Assembly (NCBI RefSeq): GCF_000691225.1
Contig: NZ_JMSZ01000001.1
Location: 93,105-157,104, forward strand
Source of the DNA: Nitrincola lacisaponensis
Lineage (GTDB): Bacteria > Pseudomonadota > Gammaproteobacteria > Pseudomonadales > Balneatricaceae
Direction: 5' to 3'
Length of the DNA stretch: 64,000 nt
Part shown: piece after piece, positions 1-9,404 of the stretch
Layout of the letters: every line of letters begins with the position of its first letter
Numbering within the stretch: the stretch's first letter is position 1
Position numbers and translations under genes: made by a program
The notes under the pieces: model-generated
The model's input: the letters and a program-made list of their open reading frames with translations, nothing else
Told to the model about the DNA's origin: nothing
Databases searched by the model: none

Positions 1-1098
1 GCGCATTGGCATAACAACATAGAGTGCATCGTTCTCGTCGTAGCCCTGCACCAAGGCACTGGAGTTGGCATCCGACAGAATCAGGCGCACCACATCAGAG
101 TTCAGAATCGACAGCACATCCAGCAGGTAATTTACGTTAAAACCAATTTCAAGATCCTGGCCCTCGTAATCGACTGCCAGCGTCTCTTCAGCTTCTTCCT
201 GCTCCGGGTTATTAGCCGTTACCTGCAACATGCCATTGGACAGGTTCAGGCGCACACCGCGATACTTCTCGTTCGACAGAATCGCAATACGGGTAAAGAC
301 CTGACGCAGTTCCTGGCGATCACCCAGCAGCACCTTGTCGCCATTGCGCGGAATAACACGGTTGTAATCCGGAAACTTGCCATCTACCAGCTTCGAGGTG
401 AAGGTAAAATCACCCACGACGGCACGAATATGACTGGAACCGATGACCAGTGTCACCGGAGCATCGCCACCCTGAAGCAGACGTGCCAGCTCCAGAATCC
501 CCTTGCGCGGGACAATAATCTGATGATCCAGCCCTGCATCCGCCTCAACAGCGGTCATGCAGGTGGCCAAGCGGTGACCGTCAGTCGAGACGGCACGCAA
601 GTGTGCATCACGAACCTCCAGCAGCATACCGTTAAGATAGTAACGCACATCCTGCTGGGCCATGGAGAAGCCGGTTTTCTCGATCAACTGACGCAGTGAA
701 GACTGAGGCAACGAAATAGTCAGCGCCTCAGGACTGTCTTCCACATTGGGAAAGTCTGCGGCAGGCAGCGTCGCCAAGGAGAAACGACTGCGTCCTGCCT
801 TAATGCGCGCCTTGTCATCCGACACACTGATTTCAACCAGTGCATCATCCGACAGCGACTTGCAGATATCCATGAGCTTGCGCGCTGGCACTGTGACAGA
901 ACCCGGTTCTGGCAACTCCTGCAGCGGAATACGGGCAACCAGCTCGACTTCTAGGTCCGTACCTGTCAACGACAGCATACCGTCCTCAGCAACCAACAGG
1001 ATATTGGACAGTACCGGCATGGTCTGACGGCGTTCAACAACACCTGCGACCAGTTGCAGGGGTCTGATTAGTGCTTCTCTGGAAATCACAAATCTCAT
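1..1098 (-). CDS. dnaN: DNA polymerase III beta sliding clamp, 3' end cut by window edge
   Basis: The ring-shaped processivity clamp holds the replicative polymerase on DNA. The minus-strand reading frame starts at ATG 1098 (MRFVISREALIRPLQ) and stays open to base 1. It has 366 codons and ends in VMPMR, so only about the final residue and the stop are missing. AAGGAA lies seven bases before the ATG. Its length matches the family, which is about 366 residues. It follows dnaA on the same strand after a 29-base gap, the usual dnaA-dnaN operon. The identification rests on the conserved N-terminus and C-terminus and on the context. Confidence 0.97.
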   Translation of the reverse strand, partial: MRFVISREALIRPLQLVAGVVERRQTMPVLSNILLVAEDGMLSLTGTDLEVELVARIPLQELPEPGSVTVPARKLMDICKSLSDDALVEISVSDDKARIKAGRSRFSLATLPAADFPNVEDSPEALTISLPQSSLRQLIEKTGFSMAQQDVRYYLNGMLLEVRDAHLRAVSTDGHRLATCMTAVEADAGLDHQIIVPRKGILELARLLQGGDAPVTLVIGSSHIRAVVGDFTFTSKLVDGKFPDYNRVIPRNGDKVLLGDRQELRQVFTRIAILSNEKYRGVRLNLSNGMLQVTANNPEQEEAEETLAVDYEGQDLEIGFNVNYLLDVLSILNSDVVRLILSDANSSALVQGYDENDALYVVMPMR

Positions 1099-1127
1099 GG
1101 CTTCATTCCTTGGTCAGGATCTGAACA

Positions 1128-2732
1128 CTACGCCGTCAGATGACGCAGCAGGTTTTTATAATCTTCACTGATGTCGTTATTGCTTTCACGAAGCTCTTTA
1201 ATTTTACGACATGCATGAAGAACCGTAGTATGGTCTCGACCACCAAACGCACTGCCGATTTCCGGCAAACTGTGATTGGTCAACTCTTTCGACAAGGACA
1301 TAGCCACCTGGCGTGGTCGCGCCACGGAGCGGCTACGGCGCTTGGAAAGCAAGTCATTGATCTTGATTTTATAGTAATCTGCAACAACACGCTGAATATT
1401 ATCGATACTCACCTGCTTGTCCTGCAGGGCCAGCAGATCCTTCAACGACTCCTTGATAAAGGGCGTATTGATCTCACTGCCGGTGAAGTGAGCATTCGCT
1501 ATCACTCGCTTCAGCGCTCCTTCTAACTCACGCACATTAGAACGAATCTTTTGTGCAAGAAAAAAGGCGGAATCATCCGGTAACCGAATACGCGCTTCTT
1601 CTGCTTTTTTCATCAAGATCGCCACACGTGTTTCCAGCTCAGGAGGCTCAATCGGCACCGTCAGTCCCCAACCGAAGCGGGACTTGAGACGCTCCTCCAC
1701 ACCGGAAATTTCCTTCGGATAACGATCACTGGTCAAAATCAGTTGCTGACCACCCTCTAACAGTGCGTTAAAGGTGTGGAAAAACTCTTCCTGCGAACGC
1801 TCTTTACCGGCAAAGAACTGAATATCATCGATCAACAGCGCATCCACAGAACGATAATAGCGCTTAAAATCATTGATCGCATTGAGCTGCAACGCCTTTA
1901 CCATGTCGGCAACAAAGCGTTCCGAGTGCAGGTAAACGATGCGGGCATTAGGGTTACGGCGCAACATTTCGCAACCGACGGCATGCATCAAGTGGGTTTT
2001 ACCCAAACCGACGCCGCCATAAATAAACAAGGGGTTATAGCCACCACCCGGATTATCAGCTACCTGCTGTGCCGCAGCGAGTGCCAGCTGGTTTGATTTA
2101 CCCTGTACAAATGCCTGAAAGGTGAATGCCGGGTTAAGATTGGACTGGTGTTTAACACCGCCTTCAACATCAACTTTACGCGACTTGCGTCGACGCGGCT
2201 CTTCAATCACCAGCTCAGGCTGCACCTCTTGCAAGGGTAAAGCCGCCTGTGTCGGCGCCACGTCCGCCATCCGGTTTTCATTAAAGGAGGTCATCAACGC
2301 AGCAGCAGAATCGGTATCACCAACAGCAGCTGTTTCCGGCTGATTAAACAGGATCTGCCGCACCGGCTCAGTAACCGGAGCAGCGGCAGGCGGCTCGGGC
2401 TCGGGTGCAGGTGGTGGGCTACTGCGAACAGGCATCGCCGAGTTACGCGCAGTTAAAAAACCACCACTGCCATTCGCTGCCATAGGCTTGCCAGCTATAT
2501 CGATGCTGACGTCTGCACTTAAATTGCCACTGACATTAATAAAGGTCTGACGAATATGTGCCAGGTACTTGTCCGTTACCCAGTCTTTTACAAAGCGGTT
2601 CGGCGCTGTCAGAACCAACAGCTCACCGGAACAGTCCGCCAGGCGCAACGGACGTATCCAGGTATTGAACTGTTGCGATGGGAACTCCTCCCTGAGACCG
2701 GATAAACACCGCTCCCATAACGCTTCTGACAT
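1128..2732 (-). CDS. dnaA: chromosomal replication initiator DnaA
   Basis: DnaA binds 9-bp boxes and melts the origin. The start is placed at [10 protein letters not shown] (ATG 2730-2732), where the family's domain I begins, giving 534 residues; an upstream in-frame ATG at 2801 has no homologous sequence behind it. Domain I covers about 1-85. A long proline/alanine-rich linker covers about 86-195 and accounts for the protein being longer than the usual 450-510 residues. The AAA+ domain has Walker A (GGVGLGKTH) and Walker B (LLIDDIQFF). Domain IV carries the box-binding signature [15 protein letters not shown] perfect DnaA box lies 76 bases upstream, consistent with autoregulation. The first gene of a dnaA-dnaN operon. 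Confidence 0.98.
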   Translation of the reverse strand: MSEALWERCLSGLREEFPSQQFNTWIRPLRLADCSGELLVLTAPNRFVKDWVTDKYLAHIRQTFINVSGNLSADVSIDIAGKPMAANGSGGFLTARNSAMPVRSSPPPAPEPEPPAAAPVTEPVRQILFNQPETAAVGDTDSAAALMTSFNENRMADVAPTQAALPLQEVQPELVIEEPRRRKSRKVDVEGGVKHQSNLNPAFTFQAFVQGKSNQLALAAAQQVADNPGGGYNPLFIYGGVGLGKTHLMHAVGCEMLRRNPNARIVYLHSERFVADMVKALQLNAINDFKRYYRSVDALLIDDIQFFAGKERSQEEFFHTFNALLEGGQQLILTSDRYPKEISGVEERLKSRFGWGLTVPIEPPELETRVAILMKKAEEARIRLPDDSAFFLAQKIRSNVRELEGALKRVIANAHFTGSEINTPFIKESLKDLLALQDKQVSIDNIQRVVADYYKIKINDLLSKRRSRSVARPRQVAMSLSKELTNHSLPEIGSAFGGRDHTTVLHACRKIKELRESNNDISEDYKNLLRHLTA

Positions 2733-2807
2733 GCAAAGGCCCCGATCCGGATAATGCGTTAGGTATAAAGAAAGACGATAACAACATTCTATCCTTTTCA
2801 AAAAGAG

Positions 2808-2816
2808 TTATCCACA
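2808..2816 (+). promoter_or_regulatory. DnaA box (TTATCCACA) in the dnaA-rpmH intergenic region
   Basis: A perfect consensus 9-mer sits between the divergent dnaA and rpmH genes. A second match to TTWTNCACA, TTTTACACA, lies at 2911-2919. The 256-base region is the oriC site in pseudomonads, but here it has only these two boxes and no long AT-rich segment. It therefore looks more like a dnaA autoregulatory site than the main origin. Confidence 0.75.
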
Positions 2817-2868
2817 ACCCTGTCAGCGATCCACCCCTTGAATTGATCGGAAAAAAACCAGAAATCAT

Positions 2869-2897
2869 TTGCATGCAAAACCGCCAGCCCCTATAAT
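2869..2897 (+). promoter_or_regulatory. sigma70-type promoter for rpmH-rnpA
   Basis: TTGCAT (2869-2874) and a perfect TATAAT (2892-2897) are separated by 17 bases. The -10 element ends about 90 bases before the rpmH start. This fits a strong housekeeping promoter for the ribosomal protein / RNase P gene pair. Confidence 0.75.
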
Positions 2898-2988
2898 TTC
2901 GCGTCTGATTTTTTACACACATCGTGGCTGCGTGGATTTTATTCCAGCGCGCCGCGCAGGCACTACATAACGTAAGCAGGACTGGGCA

Positions 2989-3123
2989 ATGAAAAGAACA
3001 TTTCAACCAAGCGTACTGAAACGCGCACGTACTCACGGTTTTCGTGCTCGCATGGCGACCAAAAACGGCCGTCAGGTACTGAACCGTCGTCGCGCCAAAG
3101 GTCGCAAAAGCCTGACTGTTTAA
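2989..3123 (+). CDS. rpmH: 50S ribosomal protein L34
   Basis: A 44-residue, strongly basic protein of the large ribosomal subunit, starting [12 protein letters not shown] and ending GRKSLTV. Both ends match the bacterial L34 family and the length is standard. It lies 23 bases before rnpA and is divergent from dnaA, the universal arrangement. The gene is short but the assignment is certain from sequence and position. Confidence 0.98.
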   Translation: MKRTFQPSVLKRARTHGFRARMATKNGRQVLNRRRAKGRKSLTV

Positions 3124-3146
3124 TCAGTCTCGCGGCTACCGACTGA

Positions 3147-3521
3147 ATGGCCGAATTCGGATACCCCCGGGCGTTACGACTGTTAACGCCTGGGGACTTC
3201 AAAAGGGTATTCGACAGAGCCACTCTCAAGGTCTCTGACCCCTCTCTGTTGATACTTGCCCGTCAAAACGAACTTGGTCACCCCCGGCTGGGTTTTGTTA
3301 TTTCCAAAAAAAACGTCCGTCGGGCTGTCAAACGTAGTCATATTCGACGTATCATTCGCGAATCTTTTCGTTTGCGTCAGCATCAGCTGCCGAATGTTGA
3401 TATCATCATTCTCGCACGCAAAGGCCTGGACACGCTCGATAACCGGCAGATGCATGCCTTGATTGAGCGCAGTTGGTCACGGCTGGAACGAAAAGCTTCT
3501 AACGCCCAAAAAGACAATTGA
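3147..3521 (+). CDS. rnpA: ribonuclease P protein component
   Basis: This is the protein subunit of RNase P, which assists the catalytic RNA in maturing tRNA 5' ends. It has 124 residues, with the family's hydrophobic core segment RLGFVISKKNVRRAV followed by a basic helix ending IIRESFR. The canonical RNR box (normally R-N-R-x-K-R) reads RSHIRR here, so the usual Asn is Ser; this is a modest deviation in an otherwise intact protein. It is co-directional with rpmH (23-base gap) and yidC (12-base gap). The small yidD gene often found between rnpA and yidC is absent. Confidence 0.96.
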   Translation: MAEFGYPRALRLLTPGDFKRVFDRATLKVSDPSLLILARQNELGHPRLGFVISKKNVRRAVKRSHIRRIIRESFRLRQHQLPNVDIIILARKGLDTLDNRQMHALIERSWSRLERKASNAQKDN

Positions 3522-3533
3522 TGGTTTATCGCG

Positions 3534-5222
3534 ATGGATGTACAGCGAGTCATATTACTTTCCGCCCTGGCGCTGGTTACCTATTTGGTATTTCTCCAGT
3601 GGAACCAGGATTATAATCAGCCGACGGCCGCACCTCAGGTTGCCTTTGCTCCTGATGTGATCAATGGCAGCCCGGCTAATGGCGCTTCCGATCTTCCCAC
3701 CGGTTCAGTCAGCAGTGACGATATTCCGGCAGCTGTCGATCCTTCAGCGCCTGCGGTTATCGAAACAGCTCAGACCAGTGCAGCTCAGGTACGTGTACGT
3801 ACCGATGTACTGGACCTGGTGATCGATACACGCGGTGGTGACATCATTTACGCAGCACTGCCACAGCACAAGGCCCGTCTGGGTTCAGACGATCCGTTTG
3901 TACTGCTGGAGCAGAACGCCATGCGCACCTATGTCGCGCAGAGCGGACTGGTCGGTCGCGATGGTCCCGATGCAAGCGCCGATGGCCGTCCGGTTTTCCG
4001 GGCCGATGCCAGTGAGTTCTCGTTGGATGATCAGGCAAACCTGGTGGTTGACCTGCACTACACCACCGACGCCGGCGTCGACATTATCAAGCGCTATACC
4101 TTTGAGCGTGGCAGCTACCGTATTGGCGTCGACTATCTGATCGACAACCAGAGCGATGCACCTTTCCGTGCCACTCTGTTCGGCCAGCTGAAGCGTGATC
4201 GCAGTGAAGACCCCACCAGCTCAACATCGGTTGGTATGGCGTCTTATCTCGGTGCCATTTTCTCGACTGAAGACAACAAGTACCAGAAGGTCACGTTCCG
4301 CGATATGGACCGTGGCAACTTCGCTCAAACCAGCCTTGGTGGTTGGGCAGCCTTCAGTCAGCATTACTTTGTCTCAGCCTGGGTGCCTGATCCGAATCAG
4401 ACACACAACTTCCAGACACGTCGCGTAAACAATGAGTACATTGCCGGCTTCCTGTCGCCCGCTGTTGAAGTCGTACCCGGCAGCAGCACAGAAGTAAGTG
4501 CTCACCTGTTCGTCGGTCCCAAGGATCAGGAGCAACTCGAAGCCACTGCACCTAACCTGAAGCTGACCGTCGATTACGGCTGGCTCTGGTGGATTGCCTA
4601 TCCGCTTTACTGGCTGCTGACCTTTATTCAGAGCTTTGTGGGCAACTGGGGTCTGGCGATTATCGGCATCACCATTGTTGTGAAAGCAGCACTGTTCCAG
4701 CTGAATGCCAAAGCCTTCCGCTCGATGGCGAAAATGCGCAAGTTCGGCCCCGAAATGATGCGCATGAAGGAACTCTACGGTGATGACCGTCAGAAGATGT
4801 CCCAGGAGATGATGAAGCTCTACAAAAAAGAGAAGATCAATCCTCTGGGTGGCTGTCTGCCTATTCTGGCACAGATGCCGGTGTTCATCGCCCTGTACTG
4901 GGTATTGATGGAGTCCGTCGAGCTGCGTCACGCACCTTTCTTCCTGTACATTCAGGACCTGTCGGTCATGGACCCTTACTTTGTCCTGCCGATCCTGATG
5001 GGTGTGACCATGTTCCTGCAGCAGAAGCTTAACCCGACTCCGCCCGATCCCATGCAGGCGAAGATCATGAAAATGTTGCCCATTATTTTCACGTTCTTCT
5101 TCCTCTGGTTCCCGGCCGGTCTGGTACTCTACTGGTTGGTCAACAACATTCTGTCGATCGCACAGCAGTGGTATATCACTCGCCAGATCGAGAATGAGGA
5201 CAAGAAAAAAGAAGCCAGCTGA
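3534..5222 (+). CDS. yidC: membrane protein insertase YidC
   Basis: YidC inserts and folds inner-membrane proteins, alone or with SecYEG, and is needed for ATP synthase subunit c. The 562-residue protein has an N-terminal transmembrane segment (about 5-22), a large periplasmic domain (about 50-350) and a C-terminal bundle of hydrophobic segments (about 355-545). The conserved LGGCLPILAQMPVFIALYW lies in the C-terminal bundle, and the C-terminal tail is basic. Length and architecture match gram-negative YidC. It starts 12 bases after rnpA and is followed by an intrinsic terminator at 5238-5265, which separates it from mnmE. Confidence 0.97.
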   Translation: MDVQRVILLSALALVTYLVFLQWNQDYNQPTAAPQVAFAPDVINGSPANGASDLPTGSVSSDDIPAAVDPSAPAVIETAQTSAAQVRVRTDVLDLVIDTRGGDIIYAALPQHKARLGSDDPFVLLEQNAMRTYVAQSGLVGRDGPDASADGRPVFRADASEFSLDDQANLVVDLHYTTDAGVDIIKRYTFERGSYRIGVDYLIDNQSDAPFRATLFGQLKRDRSEDPTSSTSVGMASYLGAIFSTEDNKYQKVTFRDMDRGNFAQTSLGGWAAFSQHYFVSAWVPDPNQTHNFQTRRVNNEYIAGFLSPAVEVVPGSSTEVSAHLFVGPKDQEQLEATAPNLKLTVDYGWLWWIAYPLYWLLTFIQSFVGNWGLAIIGITIVVKAALFQLNAKAFRSMAKMRKFGPEMMRMKELYGDDRQKMSQEMMKLYKKEKINPLGGCLPILAQMPVFIALYWVLMESVELRHAPFFLYIQDLSVMDPYFVLPILMGVTMFLQQKLNPTPPDPMQAKIMKMLPIIFTFFFLWFPAGLVLYWLVNNILSIAQQWYITRQIENEDKKKEAS

Positions 5223-5237
5223 ACAGCTGGTAACCCG

Positions 5238-5265
5238 AAAAAAGGCTCCTGATGGAGTCTTTTTT
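5238..5265 (+). terminator. rho-independent terminator after yidC
   Basis: A stem of GGCTCC and GGAGTC (one G-T pair) with a TGAT loop is flanked by six A and six T. It lies 15 bases after the yidC stop and ends 37 bases before the mnmE start, so mnmE is expected to have its own promoter or to depend on readthrough. The A-run and T-run would allow some function in both directions. Confidence 0.85.
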
Positions 5266-5302
5266 GTTCCTGAAACCGAATCACAACGCCAAGGAGCGAT
5301 CC

Positions 5303-6670
5303 ATGTCCAACTCAGCACACGACACCATTGCAGCCCAGGCAACGGCCCCGGGTCGTGGCGGGGTAGGCATTATTCGCGTTTCCGGCCCGCAAGCGCTACA
5401 CATTGCCGAACAGGTGATCGGACATACCCCCAAGCCACGCTATGCGCACTATGGCGATTTTCATGCAGCTGAAGGACAGGTTATCGATCAGGGGATAGCT
5501 CTGTTCTTTCCGGGCCCACATTCCTTTACCGGAGAGGATGTCCTCGAACTCCAGGCACATGGCGGACCTGTGGTTATGGACTTCATTCTGCAGCGCGTCA
5601 TCACACTGGGGGCACGACCCGCACGCCCCGGTGAGTTCTCCGAGCGCGCATTCCTGAATGACAAACTCGATCTGGCCCAGGCTGAAGCCATTGCCGATCT
5701 GATCAACAGCACTTCCGAGCAGGCTGCACGCTGCGCTCTGCGCTCGCTTCAGGGTGCCTTCTCAGCACGCATCCAGGCGCTGCTGGAACGGCTGATACAG
5801 CTACGTATCTATGTTGAAGCGGCTATCGATTTCCCCGAAGAAGAGATCGATTTTCTCGCCGATGGCAAAGTACGCGACGATCTGCTGCAGATCATCACCG
5901 ATCTGGAAGCGGTTCAGCAGGAAGCACACCAGGGCAGCCTGATGCGAGAGGGCATGCAGGTCGTCATCGCCGGAAAACCCAATGCAGGCAAATCCAGCCT
6001 GCTGAATGCATTGGCCGGACGGGAAACCGCTATTGTGACCGATATTGCCGGTACCACACGCGATGTACTCAGAGAGCATATACACCTGGACGGCATGCCG
6101 CTGCATATCATCGATACCGCAGGGTTGCGTGATGCCCCGGATCAGGTCGAGCGTATTGGTATCGACCGGGCCTGGCAGGAGATACATAAGGCTGACCGTA
6201 TCCTGATGGTGGTGGACAGCAGCGAAACCAGCGCTCAGAGCCCCGAACAGATCTGGCCAGAGTTTGTCGCACAACTGGCTGACGCCAGCAAAATCACCGT
6301 CATCCGTAACAAGATCGACCTGCAAGCAGAAAAACCCACACTGCAACAGCAGGGTGAGTACTCACTTATATCGCTGTCTGCAAAGCACGGGCAGGGGGTT
6401 GAACTGCTACGCGAACACCTCAAGGCCTGTATCGGTTTCAGTAACACCACCGAAGGTGGTTTTATGGCCCGTCGTCGTCACCTGGATGCACTGCAACGCT
6501 GCCACCAGCAGCTGGATGCTGGCCTGGCGCAGCTGGATGGCTTCAGTGCCGGCGAGCTGCTTGCAGAAGACCTGCGCATGGCCCAGCAAAGCCTGGGAGA
6601 GATCACAGGAGAATTTACCCCTGATGACTTGCTGGGCAGGATTTTTTCGAGTTTTTGTATCGGGAAGTAA
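5303..6670 (+). CDS. mnmE: tRNA uridine-5-carboxymethylaminomethyl modification GTPase MnmE
   Basis: MnmE works with MnmG to add the carboxymethylaminomethyl group to wobble U34 of certain tRNAs. The start is ATG 5303, behind AAGGAG at 5291; an earlier in-frame ATG at 5252 lies inside the yidC terminator and lacks family sequence. It has 455 residues. An N-terminal tetrahydrofolate-binding domain covers about 1-120. The embedded G domain has GKPNAGKSS (G1), [15 protein letters not shown] and NKIDL. The C-terminus ends in CIGK with the catalytic cysteine. In most related genomes mnmG lies next to it; here mnmG is about 46 kb away. Confidence 0.98.
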   Translation: MSNSAHDTIAAQATAPGRGGVGIIRVSGPQALHIAEQVIGHTPKPRYAHYGDFHAAEGQVIDQGIALFFPGPHSFTGEDVLELQAHGGPVVMDFILQRVITLGARPARPGEFSERAFLNDKLDLAQAEAIADLINSTSEQAARCALRSLQGAFSARIQALLERLIQLRIYVEAAIDFPEEEIDFLADGKVRDDLLQIITDLEAVQQEAHQGSLMREGMQVVIAGKPNAGKSSLLNALAGRETAIVTDIAGTTRDVLREHIHLDGMPLHIIDTAGLRDAPDQVERIGIDRAWQEIHKADRILMVVDSSETSAQSPEQIWPEFVAQLADASKITVIRNKIDLQAEKPTLQQQGEYSLISLSAKHGQGVELLREHLKACIGFSNTTEGGFMARRRHLDALQRCHQQLDAGLAQLDGFSAGELLAEDLRMAQQSLGEITGEFTPDDLLGRIFSSFCIGK

Positions 6671-6683
6671 AGCATCTAGCACC

Positions 6684-7571
6684 TCACCCCAACTGCATCC
6701 GCGCCGCTGTCAGAGTATTTTGCATCAACATGGCAATGGTCATCGGACCCACACCACCCGGTACCGGCGTGATTGCTGCGGCCTGGTCATAGACGTCATC
6801 ATAATCGACATCACCCACCAGACGGGTCCCCGTGTCAGCCTGGATGCGGTTAATCCCGACATCAATCACCACGGCTCCGGGTTTAATCCAGTCACGCTTG
6901 ATCATCTGGGGACGACCAACCGCCGCGACCAGAATATCGGCATCCCGGCACAGGCGTTCAATATCACGGGAACGGGAATGTACCAGCGTCACACTGCAGT
7001 CGGCTTGCAACAGCAGGGCAGCCATCGGCTTACCGACGATATTGGAACGCCCCACAACCACGGCATGCAAACCACTCAGCTCACCGCAGGTCTGCCGCAG
7101 CAGGCGCATACAGCCCGCCGGAGTACAGGGTGTCAGTACCTCACGCCCCTGGCTCAGTCCACCAACATTCTGGCTGTGAAAGCCATCAACATCCTTCAGC
7201 GGATCTATGGCTTCCAGCACCCGGTTTTCATCAATGGCGGCAGGGAGGGGCAGCTGTACCAGTATGCCGTTCACCTGAGGGTCCTGATTCAGTGTCTCGA
7301 TCAGGGCCAGCAGGCTGGATTCATCGGTATCAGCAGGCAAGCGATGCTCAATCGAGCGAATACCCACCTCAGCGGCTCTGAGTACCTTGTTGCGCACATA
7401 CACCTGACTGGCCGGGTCTTCTCCTACCAGCACGACGGCCAGGCCGGGCTGAATACCCTGTTGCTGCAGCTGCTGGACAGCCTCAGACACTTCGGCCAAC
7501 ACCTGGGATGAGACCTGTTTACCATCGATACGCTTCGCCAGCCGGTCTGGCTGTACTGCCTGAGTATTCAT
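6684..7571 (-). CDS. folD: bifunctional methylene-THF dehydrogenase / methenyl-THF cyclohydrolase FolD
   Basis: FolD interconverts 5,10-methylene-THF and 10-formyl-THF through methenyl-THF, using NADP. The 295-residue protein shows the family motifs YVRNK (catalytic Lys), [16 protein letters not shown], the nucleotide-binding [12 protein letters not shown] and the C-terminal [10 protein letters not shown]. Its ATG overlaps the purU stop by four bases, so the two are translationally coupled in the order purU-folD. Next to dimethylamine and TMAO demethylation genes, its likely job is oxidising methylene-THF made from formaldehyde. It is convergent with mnmE, with only 13 bases between the stops. 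Genomes often carry a second folD; that cannot be judged here. Confidence 0.96.
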   Translation of the reverse strand: MNTQAVQPDRLAKRIDGKQVSSQVLAEVSEAVQQLQQQGIQPGLAVVLVGEDPASQVYVRNKVLRAAEVGIRSIEHRLPADTDESSLLALIETLNQDPQVNGILVQLPLPAAIDENRVLEAIDPLKDVDGFHSQNVGGLSQGREVLTPCTPAGCMRLLRQTCGELSGLHAVVVGRSNIVGKPMAALLLQADCSVTLVHSRSRDIERLCRDADILVAAVGRPQMIKRDWIKPGAVVIDVGINRIQADTGTRLVGDVDYDDVYDQAAAITPVPGGVGPMTIAMLMQNTLTAARMQLG

Positions 7572-8434
7572 CGGAAGATCACCGTTTTGTCCTGATTCAA
7601 AAATACGCGATGCTGAAGGTGGTATTTTACCGCTTTTGACAGGGCAACTGTTTCGGTATCACGACCTATATTCACTAAATCTCCCGGTTTATAGCCATGA
7701 TCGACGCGCTGAACCTCCTGTTCGATGATCGGCCCCTCATCCAGATCGGAAGTCACATAGTGTGCTGTGGCACCGATCAGCTTCACACCGCGGTCAAAAG
7801 CCTGATGATAGGGTTTCGCGCCTTTGAAGCCGGGCAGGAAGGAGTGATGAATATTGATCGCACGACCCGCCAGTTGCTGACACAGTTCATCAGAGAGAAT
7901 CTGCATATAACGCGCCAGAACCACCAGTTCAGTACCTGTTTCTTCAACAATACGCATCAGCTCCTGCTCCTGCTGGCGTTTGTTTTCCTTGGTCACTGGC
8001 AGGTAGATAAAACGTATGCCTTCACGTTCCGCCATGGGCCGCAGGTCCAGGTGGTTGGACACAATCGCAGTAATCTGCATGTCCATTTCACCCTTGTGAT
8101 GGCGATACAGCAGGTCTGCCAGACAATGATCAAACTTGCTGACCATCAGCAACACACGCATCGGGCGATCACTGCTGTGCAGTTCCCAGGTCATGTCAAA
8201 ACGACTGGCAACACTGTCGAAACCTGCCTCGATAGTGCGGATATCACCCTTGTGGCCCTCGTTGAAGCGGAACACTGCGCGCATGAAAAAGCGACCACTG
8301 AACTCATCATCGAACTGTGACATCTCACTGATGTAACAGCTGTTTTCAGACAAGTAAGATGACACAGCCGCAACGATTCCGGAGGTTGCCGGGCAGCTGA
8401 CTTTCAGGATAAAGTGATGCGTATCGTGTTGCAT
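7568..8434 (-). CDS. purU: formyltetrahydrofolate deformylase PurU
   Basis: PurU hydrolyses 10-formyl-THF to formate and THF. The start is placed at [12 protein letters not shown] (ATG 8432-8434) behind GAGAGGAC, giving 288 residues; a longer frame upstream adds 15 residues without homology. An N-terminal ACT domain covers about 5-80. The C-terminal formyltransferase domain has [16 protein letters not shown] and [13 protein letters not shown], which hold the catalytic Asn, His and Asp. It is coupled to folD by an ATGA overlap. With FolD it forms a route from methylene-THF to formate that releases free THF, matching the demethylation genes upstream. Confidence 0.95.
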   Translation of the reverse strand: MQHDTHHFILKVSCPATSGIVAAVSSYLSENSCYISEMSQFDDEFSGRFFMRAVFRFNEGHKGDIRTIEAGFDSVASRFDMTWELHSSDRPMRVLLMVSKFDHCLADLLYRHHKGEMDMQITAIVSNHLDLRPMAEREGIRFIYLPVTKENKRQQEQELMRIVEETGTELVVLARYMQILSDELCQQLAGRAINIHHSFLPGFKGAKPYHQAFDRGVKLIGATAHYVTSDLDEGPIIEQEVQRVDHGYKPGDLVNIGRDTETVALSKAVKYHLQHRVFLNQDKTVIFR

Positions 8435-8540
8435 GTTGAGTCCTCTCTGGATTCGGGATAGATGTGCAAGCCTATCCATTCAGTTAAACAAAAATATTTC
8501 CTATTGGGAATAATAATTTCTTAAAAATTTATTTCAGGTG

Positions 8541-8572
8541 CAAAAAACCTGCCTCGGGTCCGAACCCGAGGC
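8541..8572 (-). terminator. intrinsic terminator of the kinase-regulator-PAS operon
   Basis: On the minus strand a perfect 9-bp stem (GCCTCGGGT with ACCCGAGGC, 4-base loop, 8551-8572) is followed after three bases by six T. It lies 13 bases beyond the PAS gene stop and separates that operon from purU-folD. Confidence 0.85.
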
Positions 8573-8585
8573 GCTGATGCGACCT

Positions 8586-9404
8586 TCAGGAAATCAGTAA
8601 ATCGGTACCCGGTGATGCGGCCAGGATAACGCCCTCTATCCCCAGCACATCGCCATGATCAGAATATATCCCGCTGCCTCGCTCATGCACCTGACAGACC
8701 TGTCCCGACGCCGTGATCAAGCGGTAACTCAGACAGATCACCACAGCCTGATCCTGAAGCCCTTGCTGCACCTCGGACCAGACGCGCTCGCGATCCTCCG
8801 GATGAATCAGGCTGTTAAAGGTCACCTCGCAGCTATTGGTCAGTTGCTCAGGCTGGTATCCGGTCAGGGCATGGCAGCCAGCGCTGACATACTCCATGGT
8901 CCAATGGCGGTTGTTACGGCAGCGATACACCATGGCCGGCAAACCATCCAGCAGGTTGCTGAGGCTGCGATGACTGGCAGCCAGCGCTTGCTGAGCCTGT
9001 ACTTGCTGGGTGGCATCCACAAGGCTGACAATAAATCCCCGGCTGTCCCGACGCAGACGCACTTCTACCCAGCGCCGCTCTCCACTGGGGGTCAGAAAGC
9101 GCAATTGTAACTGCTCCCAGGCACCCAGCGAGGCTTTACTCAGACGCATCAGCGTTTGCCTCCACAGCGGCTGGTCCTCGGGGTGTAAATAGTTGGCCTG
9201 TGCACGATGCAGGCAGGCATGCGCCGGATAACCAGTCAGCTCTTCCCAGCCCTGATTCAATTGTTGAATCGCGCCCTGTGGATCCAGTCGGGCCAGCGCC
9301 AACGGCAAGCTCTCAAATTCAGGATGCGGAGACTGACGGATACCCTGCCAGAATGCCAGGCACCAGCTGCTGAATCGATTCTGTGACGGCCACAGCGCCT
9401 TCAT
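8586..9404 (-). CDS. protein with two PAS domains and no output domain
   Basis: A 272-residue soluble protein. A first PAS fold lies at about 30-135 (LARLDPQGAIQQLNQGWEEL, with PEDQPLW and the PAC-type RRWVEVRLRRDSRGF). A second lies at about 150-265 (MVYRCRNNRHWTMEYVS, IHPEDRERVW). No kinase, GGDEF, EAL, HTH or methyl-accepting output domain follows, so it may be an adaptor or a sensor partner. Its ATG overlaps the response-regulator stop by four bases, so it is the third gene of the kinase-regulator operon and probably works with them. A transcription terminator follows. The function is inferred only from architecture and context. Confidence 0.8.
   Translation of the reverse strand: MKALWPSQNRFSSWCLAFWQGIRQSPHPEFESLPLALARLDPQGAIQQLNQGWEELTGYPAHACLHRAQANYLHPEDQPLWRQTLMRLSKASLGAWEQLQLRFLTPSGERRWVEVRLRRDSRGFIVSLVDATQQVQAQQALAASHRSLSNLLDGLPAMVYRCRNNRHWTMEYVSAGCHALTGYQPEQLTNSCEVTFNSLIHPEDRERVWSEVQQGLQDQAVVICLSYRLITASGQVCQVHERGSGIYSDHGDVLGIEGVILAASPGTDLLIS

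Noticed and set aside
2733..2988. Main oriC between dnaA and rpmH, as in pseudomonads
   Set aside because: Only two DnaA boxes and no extended AT-rich block are present, and strand composition to its right behaves as the left replichore. It is kept only as a dnaA regulatory region or minor candidate.
4374..5342. A 322-codon minus-strand frame opposite yidC
   Set aside because: yidC on the plus strand is certain and the antisense product is a low-complexity shadow rich in His, Gln and Leu.
6264..7511. A long plus-strand open frame (about 415 codons) opposite folD
   Set aside because: It is antisense to the unmistakable folD and the end of mnmE, shows no family pattern and has shadow-like composition.
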